Shown in pieces: positions 24,401-35,367 of a stretch of 64,000 nt of DNA. The stretch is from Prionace glauca (taxonomy: Eukaryota > Chordata > Chondrichthyes > Carcharhiniformes > Carcharhinidae). Position numbers and translations under genes: made by a program. The notes beneath the pieces were generated by a model, which was not told where the DNA came from, did not search any database, and saw nothing but the letters and a program-made list of their open reading frames with translations. Where the stretch lies: the NCBI GenBank assembly GCA_037974335.1, contig CM075733.1, positions 21,508,505 through 21,572,504 on the forward strand. Direction: 5' to 3'. Every line of letters starts with the position of its first letter. Positions within the stretch are counted from its first letter, which is position 1.

Positions 24401-27400
24401 GAAAGAGGCCATTCGGCCCATTGAGTCTGCACCAACCACAATCTCACCCAGGCCCTACCCCCATATTCCTACATATTTACCTATTAATCCCTCTAACCTT
24501 CGCATCTCAGGACACTAAGGCAATTTTAGCATGGCCAATCAACTTAACCCGCACATCTTTGGACTGTGGGAGGAAACCGGAGCACCTGGAGGAAACCCAC
24601 ACAGGCACAAGGAGGTTGTGCACAGACAGTGACTCAAGCCAGGAATTGACCCCAGATCCCTGGAGCTGTAGAGCAACAGTGCTTCCCACTGTGCTACTGT
24701 GCCGGACCCACTGGTCTGATTTGGTATTCAGATCTCAAGTTGAGTGCAATCAAATTGTGAAAAGACAAGCAGTCACAGAATCTACCAAGATACTGTCCAC
24801 CAACAGAACACGGGAAGAAATTGCGGGAGTCTCCAATCTCTCCTCCCTCTCCAAGCCTGGCCACGGCCTCCCTTTCCACTGATAAATAAGTACATAAGTA
24901 CATAAGAAATAGGAGCAGGAGTAGGCCATCTGGCCCTTCGAGCCTGCCCCACCATTCAATAAGATCATGGCTGATCTGTCGTGACTCAGCTCCACCTTCC
25001 CGCTTGTTCTCCTTCCTGTGAATCTGTTGTGTGATATTCTTAATTTGATTCTGGTACTTTTACTTGCACAAAGGAGAGCGAAATAGCCCAAGTCCCTCCA
25101 GTATTCTTTGCTAACTTACTTGGAATGTGACATTGGAAATAGGGAATGGGGAATCTGAGATATCTCTACCGACAGAAGTTCTGTTATGTTGGTTGCTATA
25201 TAATTCCAAATTAATGTTGAAGTAGATAAATATCACATACAATGGAAGGAAATACCAATGAAGTTATGAAAACTGAAACAAAATCAGAACAAATTTCAGT
25301 TATGGTATCCTATAATTGGTAAAAGCACAACATAGGTCAGTTCAGTCTAATATCTTTCTTTGAACTAATCCAATTATGCAATTGATTTTCTCACATATGT
25401 CCTCCTCTTCAGGTCATTCAACAGCACTAAGTACAGTGGAGGCAAATGACGTGAAAGGCAAGAACTCTTCCTCAGGCCTTCCATACTACTTGTTCACACT
25501 GTCCATTCTTTCAATGAGCTGATGTAGTTGACTGCTAGAATTAAGGTCTTTCTGTCTGTTGCAATGCTCATAGCCAAAACAAATTTATATAGCGTACCAC
25601 AGTGGCACAGTGGTTAGCACTGCTGCCTCACAGTTCCAGTGACCTGCGTTCAATTCCTGACTTGGGTCACTGTCTATGTGGAGTCTGCACATTCTCCCTG
25701 TTTCAGCATGGGTTTCCTTCAGGTACTCTGGTTTCATCCCGCAGTCTGAAAGACGTGCTGGTTAGGTGAATTGGCTGTACTAAATGCTCCCTCAGTGTAC
25801 CCAAACAGACGCTGGATTGTGGCGACTAGGGGATTTTCACAGTAACTTCGTTGCAGCATTAATGTAAGCCTACTTGTGACACTAATTAATAAACTTTAAC
25901 AGTTTCTGGATGTCCCCACTCAAAACTGCCTACAAACTGGTCTAAAGTTATGAGAATGGCAGTTTTAAGAAAGTACATTTATCTTACATTGAACAATTCA
26001 TTTTACAAAACACTGATGCCTTATTTATATCCAAGATTAAAGAATAAGTTAATCAAATTTTAATGTGTAGCCAAAAATTATTGACAGCTTACCTGTTAGA
26101 GTGTAGGTGAACATTTGCATCATATTACTGGTTGTGACTTCACAGATATATTCCCCTGCATCTTTTAAATTTATATGTTGCAGTATAAGGGATGACTGAT
26201 TCCGGTTGATTAACATCTCTGATTGCTTCGTCTGACAACTTGTGCGTATATTTCCATTTTGGTGGATTGATTCACATTTCGTCACCAATTGAGAGCTTTC
26301 TGTTTCTCTAAATTTCCAAGTAATTTTCAACACCTGATCATTATTGGTGAACTCGCTGCAGGTCATGGTAATGTCTTTATCCTCTGTTTCATTGAACTGT
26401 GCTGAAAAAACCCCAAAATATTTAATGTGTAACATAAAACATTATTTTACTTTCCCGTTTTGTGTACTCGAGTGACAATGGGTGGCACAGTGGTTTGCAC
26501 TTCTGCCTCACAACCCCAGATTCGAGTTCCAGCTTGGGTCACTGTCTGTGCAGAGTTTGCATGTTCACCCCGTGTCTGCCTGGGTTTCCTCCGGGTGCTC
26601 TGATTTCCTCCCACAGTCCAAAGATGTGCTGGTTAGGTGGATTGGCCATGATAAATTCTCCCTCAGTGTATCTGAACAGGCGCCAGAGTGTGGCGACCAG
26701 CAGATTGTGATGACTTCAGCCAGGCTAATAAGGTTGGCTTGCAAGAGTATGAAGTGTCTGGTGACTCCTGCCTTCCACATCCACTGGGCACCGCAGGGAC
26801 TGGGGTGTATTATAGTCCCCAAAAACCACATTATGATTTCATGTTTTAAGTTTCCTTTGTATTTCGTTTTTTGTTCGGGCTGTCCCCCCATCCTTTTGGG
26901 GAGCTGCCCCTTTTAATTTGTCCCTAAGTTAATTTGAGTTTGTTTACTTGATTGGTGCTTAAAAGAGGTACCTGATGAGTCCTAATTGATGGTTAAATCA
27001 GGGATCCTCATGCTCACTGTTTAAAACAGGTGCATCAGTTTCCCAGCCTGCATTCAGCAGGGAGCAACCAGAGAGTTGGCTGTGTGAGATGTTTGGTGTA
27101 AATAAAGTAACTTGTGATGGGACTTTCCCCACTGTGGAGTTATTGCAGGGATTTTCACAGTACTTCATTGCAGTGTGAATATAAGCCTACTTGTGACAAT
27201 GATAAATAAACTTTAATTTTAGAGAGTCCATTGTAAAATGGTTGTATTTATTTGTGCTGTAACACTAGGGGGAGCACTTCCTGCACATGGTGTAGGTGTA
27301 ATTACAGCGATACAGAAGTTGGTCTTGCATCTATTGCATGTTGCACCCTAAAAGTATGCCTGAAATTAAAGATCAGGATAGCAAACCATCATGGTAATAG

Positions 27401-30400
27401 ACGAAAATAGTAATAAGAAAGTAGGACCAGTGCCAGCAGCAATAACTAGTTCTCCAGCTGGATGCTAAATGCAGATGTCTTCCAATGATTTGTTGGCTGT
27501 GTGCACAAGCCAAACTGTTCCTTGTGCCTTTGCAGTCAGCAGCAGGAGTTATAATGTTGTAAAATATACAGAAAACAAGGATCCATTCTCTATGTGAGCG
27601 AAGGTACGGTAGGTCAGCATGGTAGCACAGTGGTTAATGCTGCTGCCTCACTGAGATGTTAAGGGGTTAACATCCCATGAATCTCCTATGATCTTGGCCA
27701 TTTGTAAAAAAGGTTTTGCAAGCTGACGTCCTGCAAAATTGCAAATGCAGATGGTTGATTTGAGATAAGTGAAAGGTCTCCATTAGCTTAAAAGCTGTGA
27801 ATAACTGCATCTTGTTTGAAACAACGTGTGCTGACATCAGTACATACTCCCTTATTCTGAACTGTCACCCTGGCCTTGTAAGTAACAAAACTCTTGCTTT
27901 ATTAAATCAGTCTAGACTGGACTTGGCTAAATGCTGTCCTTGCTTGAAGGAGATAACATTCATGTTATGGGAAAAGTAACGCCCTAAGATATACGTGAGA
28001 ATGGTTGCTATTTCAGTGGAGCAATGGTGGACGTGCAGTTTCAATGGCAACTGGGGGGGCGGTGGATTTTTGACCTATTTTTACTTGTATACTGTACTTG
28101 TACTTACTTCTGCTGTTGCTAAGCACGTGATGTGAGTGAAGTTATACTGTATGTACGTGACAAATTGCTGTAAAAAGAGTGTTAAGGGGGAGAATCCCCC
28201 TGTTCGAGAGAGATTATCGCTCGGCTAAGCTCAGAGCATTGTTCTGAGTTAGTAAAATGATCCTCAGAGAGCTTATACTAGCTTGAGATTGAAGGACTGG
28301 GTTTTCTTATACAGATCAGTGTCTTGTTCTTGCATCAAATACGTAAGGGTCTCTGAAAAACGAATTTGACATCACCTGCCTTCAATTCTGGCCTTGGGTT
28401 ATTATCTGTGTGGTGTTTGCAGGTTCTTCCTGTGTCTGTGTGAGTTTCCTCCAAATGCTCCGGTTTCCTCCCACAATCCAAAGGTGTTCTGATTAGGCGG
28501 ACGAACCTTAATATATGTGTGAGGTTACGAGGATGGGGAAGGGGTGAGGGGGGTTGGGGGAGATGGGCCTAGTTAAGATGCTCTTTGGGAGACTTGGTGC
28601 AAACCCGATGGGCTGAATGGTTTCCTTGTGCGCTGTAGAAGTTCTATGGTTCCTTTAAAAATTCATCAAGATAACTGATAGCACTGTAGGAACAATGAAG
28701 GCCCCCTGCATTCATAGTGACATCATTGTTGCAGGAATCTTAGGAAGGATGTGTTATTTATTTCCCTATCTGGGTAATGCAGAAAGCATTACAGGAATTG
28801 GAAAATAGCATTAATACCCAGCAACAATGTCTAGGTGGTGGTGATTGCAATACCAAATGACAATAACAGACATCCTGAGATACAGCAAGGTAGAAGCCAG
28901 TAACATCAGATCATTTTGATAAACCATGCCAACTATATGTATTTCTTTTTTACTCATGTGTTCCTTTGTTACCTCTACACTTTATCATGGGTTTCTGAGA
29001 CACTATGCAGTGCACTGCCAGCGCCTGTGCCCTGATCAGTACCATCTCTTTCAATGAAAGGCTGCAGAGAACAAACGATCGCCAGCTTCTTGCAAGATTA
29101 GGATCTGCACACACATGCCTGCCCTGCCCTAGTGTTGTAAAGAGGGACCTTGGGTAGAATTTTATATCCTCAGGTTGGGCGCGATGTCTTCACACACTCA
29201 TGTGATATTTTGCTAGGTGGGCACAAGCCCAGTCGCAAATGAAGAGCTGACTAAGGGGATTTAAAATCCCAATTAGCTGAATTTTACATTGGCCTGTATG
29301 ATTTTTAAGCTCGTCATATGGACAAAATGGGAAGGCAGCCCAATCAGATTTGATGATTTGTAAGCAAGTGTGGGAGGAAAGGTCCCTGCTGGCTGAGCAG
29401 TTAGGCCTTTGTAAGGGTGAGGTGGTGTTCTGAAGACTGACAGAGTGGTTTGCATGTTGGGTACATCAGAATATATCCATACCTATCAGGCCTATCTATA
29501 ACTCTCAATCCCATTAAATCCCATGTACTCATCCAGAAGTCTCTTAAAAGACCCCAGCGAGTTCGCCTCTACCACCACCGACGGCAGCCGATCCTACTCA
29601 CTCGCCACTCTCTGACATCTCTTACCCCTGACATCTCCTCTGTACCTGTTCCCCAGCACCATAAACCTGTGTTCTCTCGTAGTGAGCATTTCAGCCCTGG
29701 GAAATAGCCTCCGAGAATCCACCCTATCCATACCTCTCAACATTTTATAAACCTCTATCAGGTCGCCTCTCAATCTTTGTCTCTCCAGGGAGAAAAGACC
29801 TAACTCCCTCAACCTATCTTCATAAGGCATGCCTCCCAATCCAGGCAACATCCTTGTAAATCTCCTCCATCCTTTCAATAGCTTCCACATCCTTCTTGTA
29901 GTGAGGCGACCAGAACTGCACACAGTACTCCAAGTGAGGTCTGACAAAGGTCTTATAAAGTTGCAGCATTACCTCCCGACTCCTAAACTCAATCCCTTGA
30001 TTAATGAAGGCCAGTACACCATACGCCTTCTTGGCCACATCCTCCACCTGCGAGGCCGACTTAAGAGTCCTGTGGACCCGGACCCCAAGGTCCTTCTGCT
30101 CCTCAACACTGCTAAGACTCCTACCCTTGATATTGTACTCCTTCATTCCATTGGATCTGGCAAAATGGACCACTACACATTTAGGTGCTGGTTAGGTGCA
30201 CTGGCCATGCTAAATTGCCCCTCAGTGTGCCTGAATTGGCATTGGAGTATGGCGACTAGGGGATTTTCACAGTAACTTCATTGCAGTCTTAATGTAAGCC
30301 GTCTTGCGATTAATAAATAAACTTTAACCAACTGTAATATTTGGGAGGTTTCTTTAAGGATTATTCATCAGTTGTTACCTTGCATTTTCCAGGTTGCAGT

Positions 30401-33400
30401 CCATGACTTCTGCAATCGTTCAATCTTAATATTGCATTTGTAGGTTTTGTTTGATAGCTGATCAATCTTCAAAATGCTTTTAACATTGTGTAATCCTTCT
30501 GCATCAACAGAGTCTTTTGAACTTGCTTGATTAATTAGGTTCTTCCCATTTTCATCTTGCCACAGTAATGATGGTTTTGGATAGGCCCCAAAAGCAGAGC
30601 AGGTAATATTTACTGCGCTGTCTCCAGGCGTTAGCATATTTGGGGAATCCAGTTTTACATTCTTCCATTCAGCTGAGAAGAAATAATAATCCATTATTAA
30701 GACAGCTTAGACTCTCAGAGATATTACTGTTCAGCTGCACATGTAATAATGGCAATCAAAAGCAGAAGAAATGTAAAACTGTCTGCTCATTCGCCATCAG
30801 ACACTTTAAACTATTGCACAAAGCTAAAGCTAAAGTATTAATATACGATTTAATATTGTATTTATCATAATATTACATTAATCATCAACTTCATTGCAGT
30901 GTTAATGTAAACTTACTTGTGACTAATAAATAAACTTTAACGTTAGATTTCCTCTCACTCGTTCCCAGGTTTACTCTTTAGGGTTTTGCATTGTGTTGAC
31001 AGCCCTGTGTGTCAGTACAGCCTTGACCATATCCTGAATTTCACATCCATTAATGATATGCATTGCTTTGGGATGTTTCACCCTAGTCGGTGCTGAATTA
31101 AACAGCATCCTTTGAAGTTTTATATCTCAGTGTTTGTCCTCCTGTATGTGAGGGTATTTTTGGGATATGGGTCAAAGGCAGATTGATGGAATTGAGGTAC
31201 AGAGCAGGTATGAAAGGCACAAACCAACCTTCTCCTGTTCCTATCTTTCTATGTACATTTTTTAAAGCTTATTTTATTTTGAGATTATATTATAAATGTA
31301 GTTTCTTGACTCCTCAATAAGACTAAGGATGCAGTCTTACAACCTCGTCCCACCCGACTTTTGGCGAGGTTAGGTGTTAAGATTGGGAGAGAGGTGAAAA
31401 ATGAGAAATGCATCTGGTTTCTCTCTCCATTCATCACACAGGTCCTGTTTAGCTAGAGAAATTAGCTTCACATCCTGAAATGGTGCAAAGCTGATTTAAA
31501 TGTTAATGACAAGCTTAGTTATCATCCAGACTCAATCGCTCGAGGCTCCCCCCACTCCCCAGCGAGAATCATAGATGATCTTCACCAGCAGAGATCAGTC
31601 ATGATGCCCTCACTGGGAGGATTGGACGTCAATGAAGCCTTCCAGGTCATCAGGGCAAGGGTAGGGCAGTGCCAGCCTGGAAGTGTCTGCCTGGCACCCT
31701 GGCACCTTGGCAGTGCCAACTGGACAGCCTGGCACTGCCCACTGGGTACCATAACTGTGTCAGGGTGGCGATCAGGGTGGGAGGGAGGTAACTTTGCGGA
31801 TGGACACGATCAACTGAGAGAGGAATGGGTGTTCTGCAAATGAGGGTCATTGGTGTGGATGGATGGAAATATCTGTGTGGTGGGTGAGGGGGTTGGACCA
31901 GTACAGGGGATGATTGGTGGCGTGGGTGAGGAGGGTCCGATGTCTGTTGGGGGGTAGACTGGCATGAGGCGATTGGCGAGGGGTAGTACCCGATGTCCAT
32001 GGGGCAGGTGGGGGGGAGGTGGCAGGAGGTCTCTGGAAGATCTGGGCAATGGCGCCCCAAGACCTCAGCATCCGGCTTCCCTGGTGAGCTCAGGCTCCAC
32101 TCCCCCCTTGCTGGCCAGAATCACACCCTGGCACTTTTTTGCGCTAAGTGTTATTGGTGTGCGACTCATAGCTCGTCCAAAAAACCAGTGCGATTCTCTC
32201 CCGTTTTCATGTTCGTTTGGCAGTTAGAATTTCTTTTGTAAGATCACGCCTTTAGAGTTTTCACATTCTATTAATTTCTAATCAAAACCCAGCTCATAGA
32301 AAATACATTTTCAATGGAAAATGGCACATATCTGACCAGCCACTTGTAGCGAGGTAACCAATTCAAATTTTCCTTGTGATGTACTGACGTAACATTGGTA
32401 CTGTCCTTCATCAGTCTTATTAACTCCTGAAAGCTGAAGGGATGCATTGCCATTCGTTATCTTATCAATAAAAATCTTTGTCCTTCCGTTGTATCTTATT
32501 GGCTGCTGGGATAGCTGATCTGTCTCTCGATAAAAGCTGTGAACGACAATGGTCTTTGTTTGCAAATCGCGTGTCCAGTGAAGCACTATCTCAGACAAAG
32601 GTGCTGGTTGAAATTTACATGGCAAAACAACGTCCTTGGAAATGATGCCTGTAATGCTCACATCTGGAAGGAATTAGAGCAGAATTAGTCTTTTAGGTTA
32701 AGATAAAAGTACATCAAATTTCTGATCCAATTTCCAAATAGCAGCCAATATTACTTCAGCATAAAGTATATGTTTATTTATTAGTCACAAGTAAGGCTTA
32801 CATTAACACTGCAATGGAGTTACTGTGAAAATCTCCCAGCCACTATACTCTGGCACCTGTTCGGGTCAGTGCACCTAACCAGCACATCTTTCAGACTGTG
32901 GGAGGAAACTGGAGCACCCCCATACAGACACGGGGAGAACGTGCAGACTCCACACAGACAGTGACCCCAACCAAGAATCGAACCCAGGTCCCTGGTGCTG
33001 TGAGGTAGCAGTGCTAACCACTGTGCCACCATGCTGTCCTACTGAAGGATCATCAGCAACAACTAAGCAAAATAAGAGTGGACTGTTATTTTGTGGGTGG
33101 GTGGCTGACGGAACAGGTTGCTATGCAACGTTAATGTGTTAATAGAAATATCAACTCTGCTTCTCTCTCCACAGATCTGTGCAGACCCATGATGGATATA
33201 TGCAAATAATTAGATAGAATGTAAGTATTAGGTAGAATCATATATAAATAGGACATTATTTTTTAAAATTGAGAAAATGGTTAATTGGCTCTGGATTTGA
33301 TAGTCTCACCCTGTTTCTTTAAGAGGGCTTTTGGTGGATGCTTTCCACTGACAGTTATCTGTTTATAGTCATGTGTCAGCTTTATAAAATAAGCTTTTCT

Positions 33401-34850
33401 CCAATTTGGGACTTATATTCTACAGTGATCCTAAAACTAATTCAACTTTCATCACTTCTACCAAAGTGTCCCCCAATAGCGTCTGGGATTCCCCCAAGTA
33501 AATTCAAGTGTTGAATTAGGTGAAAACTGAGTAATTCATATTGTTTCTTTCAGTGGGAGTTCAGAGATGAATCTCCCACACGCTATGAACAGCAGAGTGC
33601 ACTCGTGTGAATTGTGTGAATAATCAATAATAATTCTCGCCTTAGAGGCGCTGAGCAGGCCATTGCACGTACACTGACCTTGTCAGTGCCGAGATTGCTG
33701 GCCAGCCCCAAGACGACCGCAATGCTGGCCCTTCAACCCCTCCCACAGCCCAATCGTTGGGTCCCCGAACCATTCCTGGGCCAGTTTGAACCCCCCGCCA
33801 TGTGGCCTGTCCTGATCTCCAGCAATCCCCCCACCCTTGATTTGGCAGTCCCGAACCTCCAGCAGCCTGACCGCCCCTACCCCCCCACACCAACCCCCCC
33901 ACTCCCCCCACAGCCGGCCCTGATCGTTGGCCTCCCTCCTTTCCCCATCAATCCTGTCCGCAGAGTGGCAGCGGGCCCTCCCTGGCCCTGATCTCACCAA
34001 TCCAAACCCCATAGGCCCCACCCACATAGGCCCCACCCTCTTGCACTGCCCCATGCTGGATGGGCAGAACCAAGGTGCCCCCTGAGCTTCGGCACTTTGT
34101 CCCTTGGGCCAGGGAGCCCAGACTGGCACTGCCAGGTGGCAGCCACCCAGGGCTGCAGGCATCCCCCCAGTGCAAAATGCCCACTCATCTGATGAAGGTG
34201 TAGCACTTCAAAAGCTCATGATACCAAATAAACCTTTTGAACTTTAACCTGGTGTTGTGAGACTTCTTATTAAAAGAAACAATCCAACCTATTTAGTCTC
34301 TCCTTGTAGGTCAAATGTTCCATACCAAGCAACAACCTGGTGAACTTCCTTTGTGCACCCTTTAGTGCAAGCACGTCCTTCCTTTTGGTGAGCTGACCCC
34401 AGAACTACACACAGTATTCCAGCTGTGGCTTAACCAATGCTCTCAACAACTCCAGTATAACCTCCTTGCTCTTATACTCTATGCCAAGTCTGATAAAAGC
34501 AAGGGTTCCATATGCCTTCTTAACTAATTTATTCATATGCTCTGCAGTCTTCAGAGATCTGTGAATAAGTAGCCCAGGATCCATCCATTCCCCTGAGCTT
34601 CCCAGTGTCTTGCCATTCATTAAATACTCCCTCATCTTGCTAACTTATCCTTTATTTTGCTATCTTCCTCTTTGTTTTGGAGGATTTATAGCTAATTTAG
34701 ACTTCAATTATTTTATAGTTAAAGCCAATATACAAATATAAAACATCAGTAAAGTGGAATGTTACCTGCGCTCAGTAGATGGGAAATTCCAAAAACACAA
34801 AACACGACAATTTGGCATAACATTCTTGATATCCCTTCAGTCAATTTCAT
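18278..34850 (-). CDS. HHLA2: HHLA2 (B7-H7), B7-family membrane protein
   Basis: Five exons on the - strand: 34850-34766, 32663-32337, 30672-30379, 26401-26093 and 18408-18278, all joined in phase 1, giving about 381 residues (human 414). Order is signal peptide, IgV, IgC, third Ig domain, transmembrane segment. HHLA2 is a cell-surface B7 ligand; in humans it binds TMIGD2 and KIR3DL3 on lymphocytes. Marks shared with human as I recall: GNASL in the first domain, a W-T-W-M motif closing the second (SWTATWKM against TWTGRWTM), and LKDAGEYIC against LSDSGEYLC in the third. Convergent with CIP2A, as in mammals. The cytoplasmic tail is very short. Start chosen because the ATG opens a hydrophobic leader and ends in phase 1. 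Splicing is predicted, not proven. Confidence 0.85.
18470..18850. other. HHLA2 intron, no repeat recognised
   Basis: AT-rich, nothing supported. Confidence 0.5.
18852..19172 (-). repeat. CR1-group LINE 3' fragment
   Basis: Starts 'agaacaatactgcacaagga' on the + strand; - strand frame VRKFFTHRMVGAWNALPVEV then FKMYLDRHM is the CR1 C-terminus. Confidence 0.82.
19173..19926. other. HHLA2 intron, no repeat recognised
   Basis: A short frame on the + strand at 19,551-19,634 follows an AG with a T-rich tract, but has no known match. Confidence 0.45.
19927..19953 (+). repeat. Short tandem repeat, unit 'catatca'-like
   Basis: About four copies of an 8-9 base unit containing 'atatcacat'. Confidence 0.6.
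19970..20098 (+). repeat. Family B element, left part
   Basis: 'aaagcaaattactttggatg' then 'ggaatctgaaaccaaaagag'; the right inverted end is absent. Confidence 0.55.
20553..20882 (+). repeat. tRNA-derived HE1-like SINE
   Basis: tRNA-like head 'gcgcagtgattagcactgct' with B-box-like 'gggttcaattcc', body with 'cagtccaaagatgtgcaggt', tail 'gattctat'. Confidence 0.85.
21080..21720 (-). repeat. L2-like LINE, 3' end with readable ORF
   Basis: A 171-residue - strand frame (21,806-21,291) carries VESFKCLGVQITNNLSWSPH, FYRCTIESILSGYGSC, DRKKLQKAVNVAQS and IIKDSTHPGHSLFQLLPSG, the C-terminus of L2-type LINE ORF2. The 3' end is 'tattgtcacatctattagaa'. The best preserved of the five copies in the window. 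Confidence 0.85.
21940..22225 (-). repeat. HE1-like SINE, near full length
   Basis: Tail 'aatgaagctactgtgaaaat', body 'gagtgtgggagaaaaccaga', tRNA-like head at the high end. Confidence 0.85.
22716..22985 (+). repeat. HE1-like SINE
   Basis: Head 'ggcacagtggttagcgctga', body with 'gctcgggtttcctctcacac', alternative tail 'gggccgaatg'. Confidence 0.82.
23580..23884 (+). repeat. HE1-like SINE, complete with tail
   Basis: Head from 'ggggcagcatggtggt', B-box-like 'gggttcaattcc', tail 'gttaatgtaagcctacttgt' ending in 'taataaatt'. Confidence 0.87.
24373..24705 (-). repeat. HE1-like SINE
   Basis: Alternative tail 'cattcggcccattgagtctg' at the low end, head 'gctgtagagcaacagtgctt' at the high end. Confidence 0.82.
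24885..25020 (-). repeat. CR1-like LINE tail
   Basis: 'acataagaaataggagcagg' and 'cattcaataagatcatggct'; the same end as 12.46 kb and 54.94 kb. Confidence 0.75.
25021..25589. other. HHLA2 intron, nothing recognised
   Basis: No gene or repeat supported. Confidence 0.5.
25590..25902 (+). repeat. HE1-like SINE, full length
   Basis: Head 'ggcacagtggttagcactgc', tail 'ttaatgtaagcctacttgtg' ending 'aataaacttta'. Confidence 0.88.
26093..26401 (-). CDS. HHLA2: HHLA2 exon: third Ig domain (V-like)
   Basis: 309 bases, acceptor GGTTTTTTCAG, donor ACAG|GTAAGC. DITMTCSEF, LKITWKF and LKDAGEYICEV carry the Ig core. Two further cysteines (KCESI, TSCQT) may form an extra bond. Glycosylation sites NET and NQS. 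Confidence 0.85.
26481..27225 (+). repeat. HE1-like SINE split by an LTR
   Basis: Head and body at 26,481-26,705; tail resumes at 27,148 ('gggattttcacagtacttca') to 27,225. The gap is filled by the element at 26,706-27,147. Confidence 0.85.
26706..27147 (+). mobile_element. Probable solo LTR (fossil) inside a SINE
   Basis: A 442-base block begins TG and ends CA, has 'aataaag' some 45 bases from its end, and interrupts the SINE at its conserved 'gggat'. An imperfect 5-base target duplication (cagat / gggat) flanks it. No internal retroviral region accompanies it. Family not known; the diverged duplication suggests it is not recent. Confidence 0.6.
27610..28660 (+). repeat. HE1-like SINE split by an LTR
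   Basis: Head 'gtagcacagtggttaatgct' to 27,651, body resumes at 28,376 with 'ttcaattctggccttgggtt' and runs to a diverged tail near 28,660. Confidence 0.8.
27652..28371 (+). mobile_element. Probable solo LTR (fossil) inside a SINE
   Basis: A 720-base block from TGAGATG to TTTGACA, flanked by an exact 4-base duplication (tcac at 27,648-27,651 and 28,372-28,375). A 4-base duplication fits several retrovirus and Gypsy groups. No internal region present. Exact duplication suggests it is younger than the 26.7-kb one. Confidence 0.68.
28662..29457. other. HHLA2 intron, nothing recognised
   Basis: No gene or repeat supported. Confidence 0.5.
29458..30180 (-). repeat. CR1-group LINE 3' end (younger subfamily)
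   Basis: - strand frames give [34 protein letters not shown] and [12 protein letters not shown]; aligned with the 58.4-kb copy. Cut at the low end before the usual tail. Confidence 0.85.
30183..30337 (+). repeat. HE1-like SINE, 3' half
   Basis: 'ggttaggtgcactggccatg' to 'aataaataaactttaa'; joined directly to the CR1 above. Confidence 0.8.
30379..30672 (-). CDS. HHLA2: HHLA2 exon: IgC domain
   Basis: 294 bases, acceptor TTCTTCTCAG, donor CAAG|GTAACA. VNITCSAFGAYPKPSLLW and KTYKCNIK give the two cysteines and the core tryptophan; YP-P--W matches human (VYPRPIITW). Ends SWTATWKMQ. Confidence 0.86.
30886..30942 (+). repeat. HE1-like SINE tail fragment
   Basis: 'cttcattgcagtgttaatgt' and 'aataaataaacttta' only. 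Confidence 0.75.
30943..31499. other. HHLA2 intron, little recognised
   Basis: A weak CR1-tail-like piece ends near 31,255 ('cctatctttctatgta'). Confidence 0.4.
31500..32200. repeat. GC-rich interspersed repeat
   Basis: Recurrent 'gcctggcactgcccactggg' theme also seen near 33.7-34.2, 42.4, 43.7, 51.4 and 52.7 kb in both orientations. G- and C-rich strands make long spurious frames. Not a gene. Confidence 0.6.
32337..32663 (-). CDS. HHLA2: HHLA2 exon: IgV domain
   Basis: 327 bases, acceptor TTCCTTCCAG, donor GCTG|GTCAGA. V-set marks: VVLPCKF (B-strand cysteine), VLHWTRD (tryptophan), ASLQLSGV, DEGQYQCYV (F-strand cysteine). N-glycosylation sites NAS and NKT. YNGRTKIF and GNASLQL align with YANRTSLF and GNASLFF of human HHLA2. 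Confidence 0.88.
32764..33042 (-). repeat. HE1-like SINE, full length
   Basis: 'tgtttatttattagtcacaa' tail to 'ctaaccactgtgccaccatg' head; just upstream of the IgV exon in HHLA2 intron 1. Confidence 0.88.
33043..33639. other. HHLA2 intron, nothing recognised
   Basis: AT-rich; no feature supported. Confidence 0.5.
33640..34180. repeat. GC-rich interspersed repeat
   Basis: Inverse orientation to the 31.5-kb copy: 'gcactgccaggtggcagcca' and 'ttgctggccagccccaagac'. Confidence 0.58.
34185..34272 (+). mobile_element. Penelope-like element, 3' tail
   Basis: 'catctgatgaaggtgtagca' then 'ctttaacctggtgttgtgag'. Confidence 0.6.
34280..34640 (-). repeat. CR1-group LINE fragment
   Basis: - strand frame REYLMNGKTLGSSGEW, LVKKAYGTLAFIRLGIEYK, LRALVKPQLEYCV; C-terminal CR1 in an older subfamily. 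Confidence 0.8.
34766..34850 (-). CDS. HHLA2: HHLA2 signal-peptide exon
   Basis: ATG at 34,850 opens MKLTEG, then a hydrophobic core MLCQIVVFCVFGISHLLSA and donor CAG|GTAACA in phase 1. A second in-frame ATG follows nine codons later. An AG lies directly before the first ATG, so a separate 5' UTR exon is possible. Confidence 0.72.
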
Positions 34851-35184
34851 CTGAAGTTATTGTCCACAATCAATTTCATCCAAAGATATCTTCGGCCAGA
34901 TTCTTCAATTCATGTCTCAATGGAACAGTCGAACGCATTCCTTAAAAATCAATGAAAAAAAAATTAACATTATGGGTAGAATGTTATGAGAAGTTGGCAC
35001 AACTGGCTATGTCCCTCTTCCCTGGGTGCTCTACTTACCTTTGCACCTCCGTGGAATCTTCACAGCAGGTTCATGCCTGGGTCAAACCTCACCAACATGA
35101 CATGAAAATCTCCTGTGAGGGTTGGGGAAGGATGGGGGTGTGTGTGTGGGGGGGGGGGGGGCGGAGGCAGTGCGCGGTGTGTAG

Positions 35185-35333
35185 ACGTGCTGGTTGGGTG
35201 CATTGGCCATGCTAAATTCTCCCTCAGTGTACCTGAACAGGTGCCGGAATGTGGCCACTAGGGGATTTTCATAGTAACTTCATTGCAGTGTAAATGTAAG
35301 CCTACTTGTGACACTAATAAATAAACTTTAAAC
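35185..35333 (+). repeat. HE1-like SINE, 3' half
   Basis: 'ggttgggtgcattggccatg' to 'taataaataaactttaaact', preceded by a G run near 35,150. Confidence 0.8.
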
Positions 35334-35367
35334 TTGCAGTGGTGTGGGATATGTGGGAAGATTCCTT

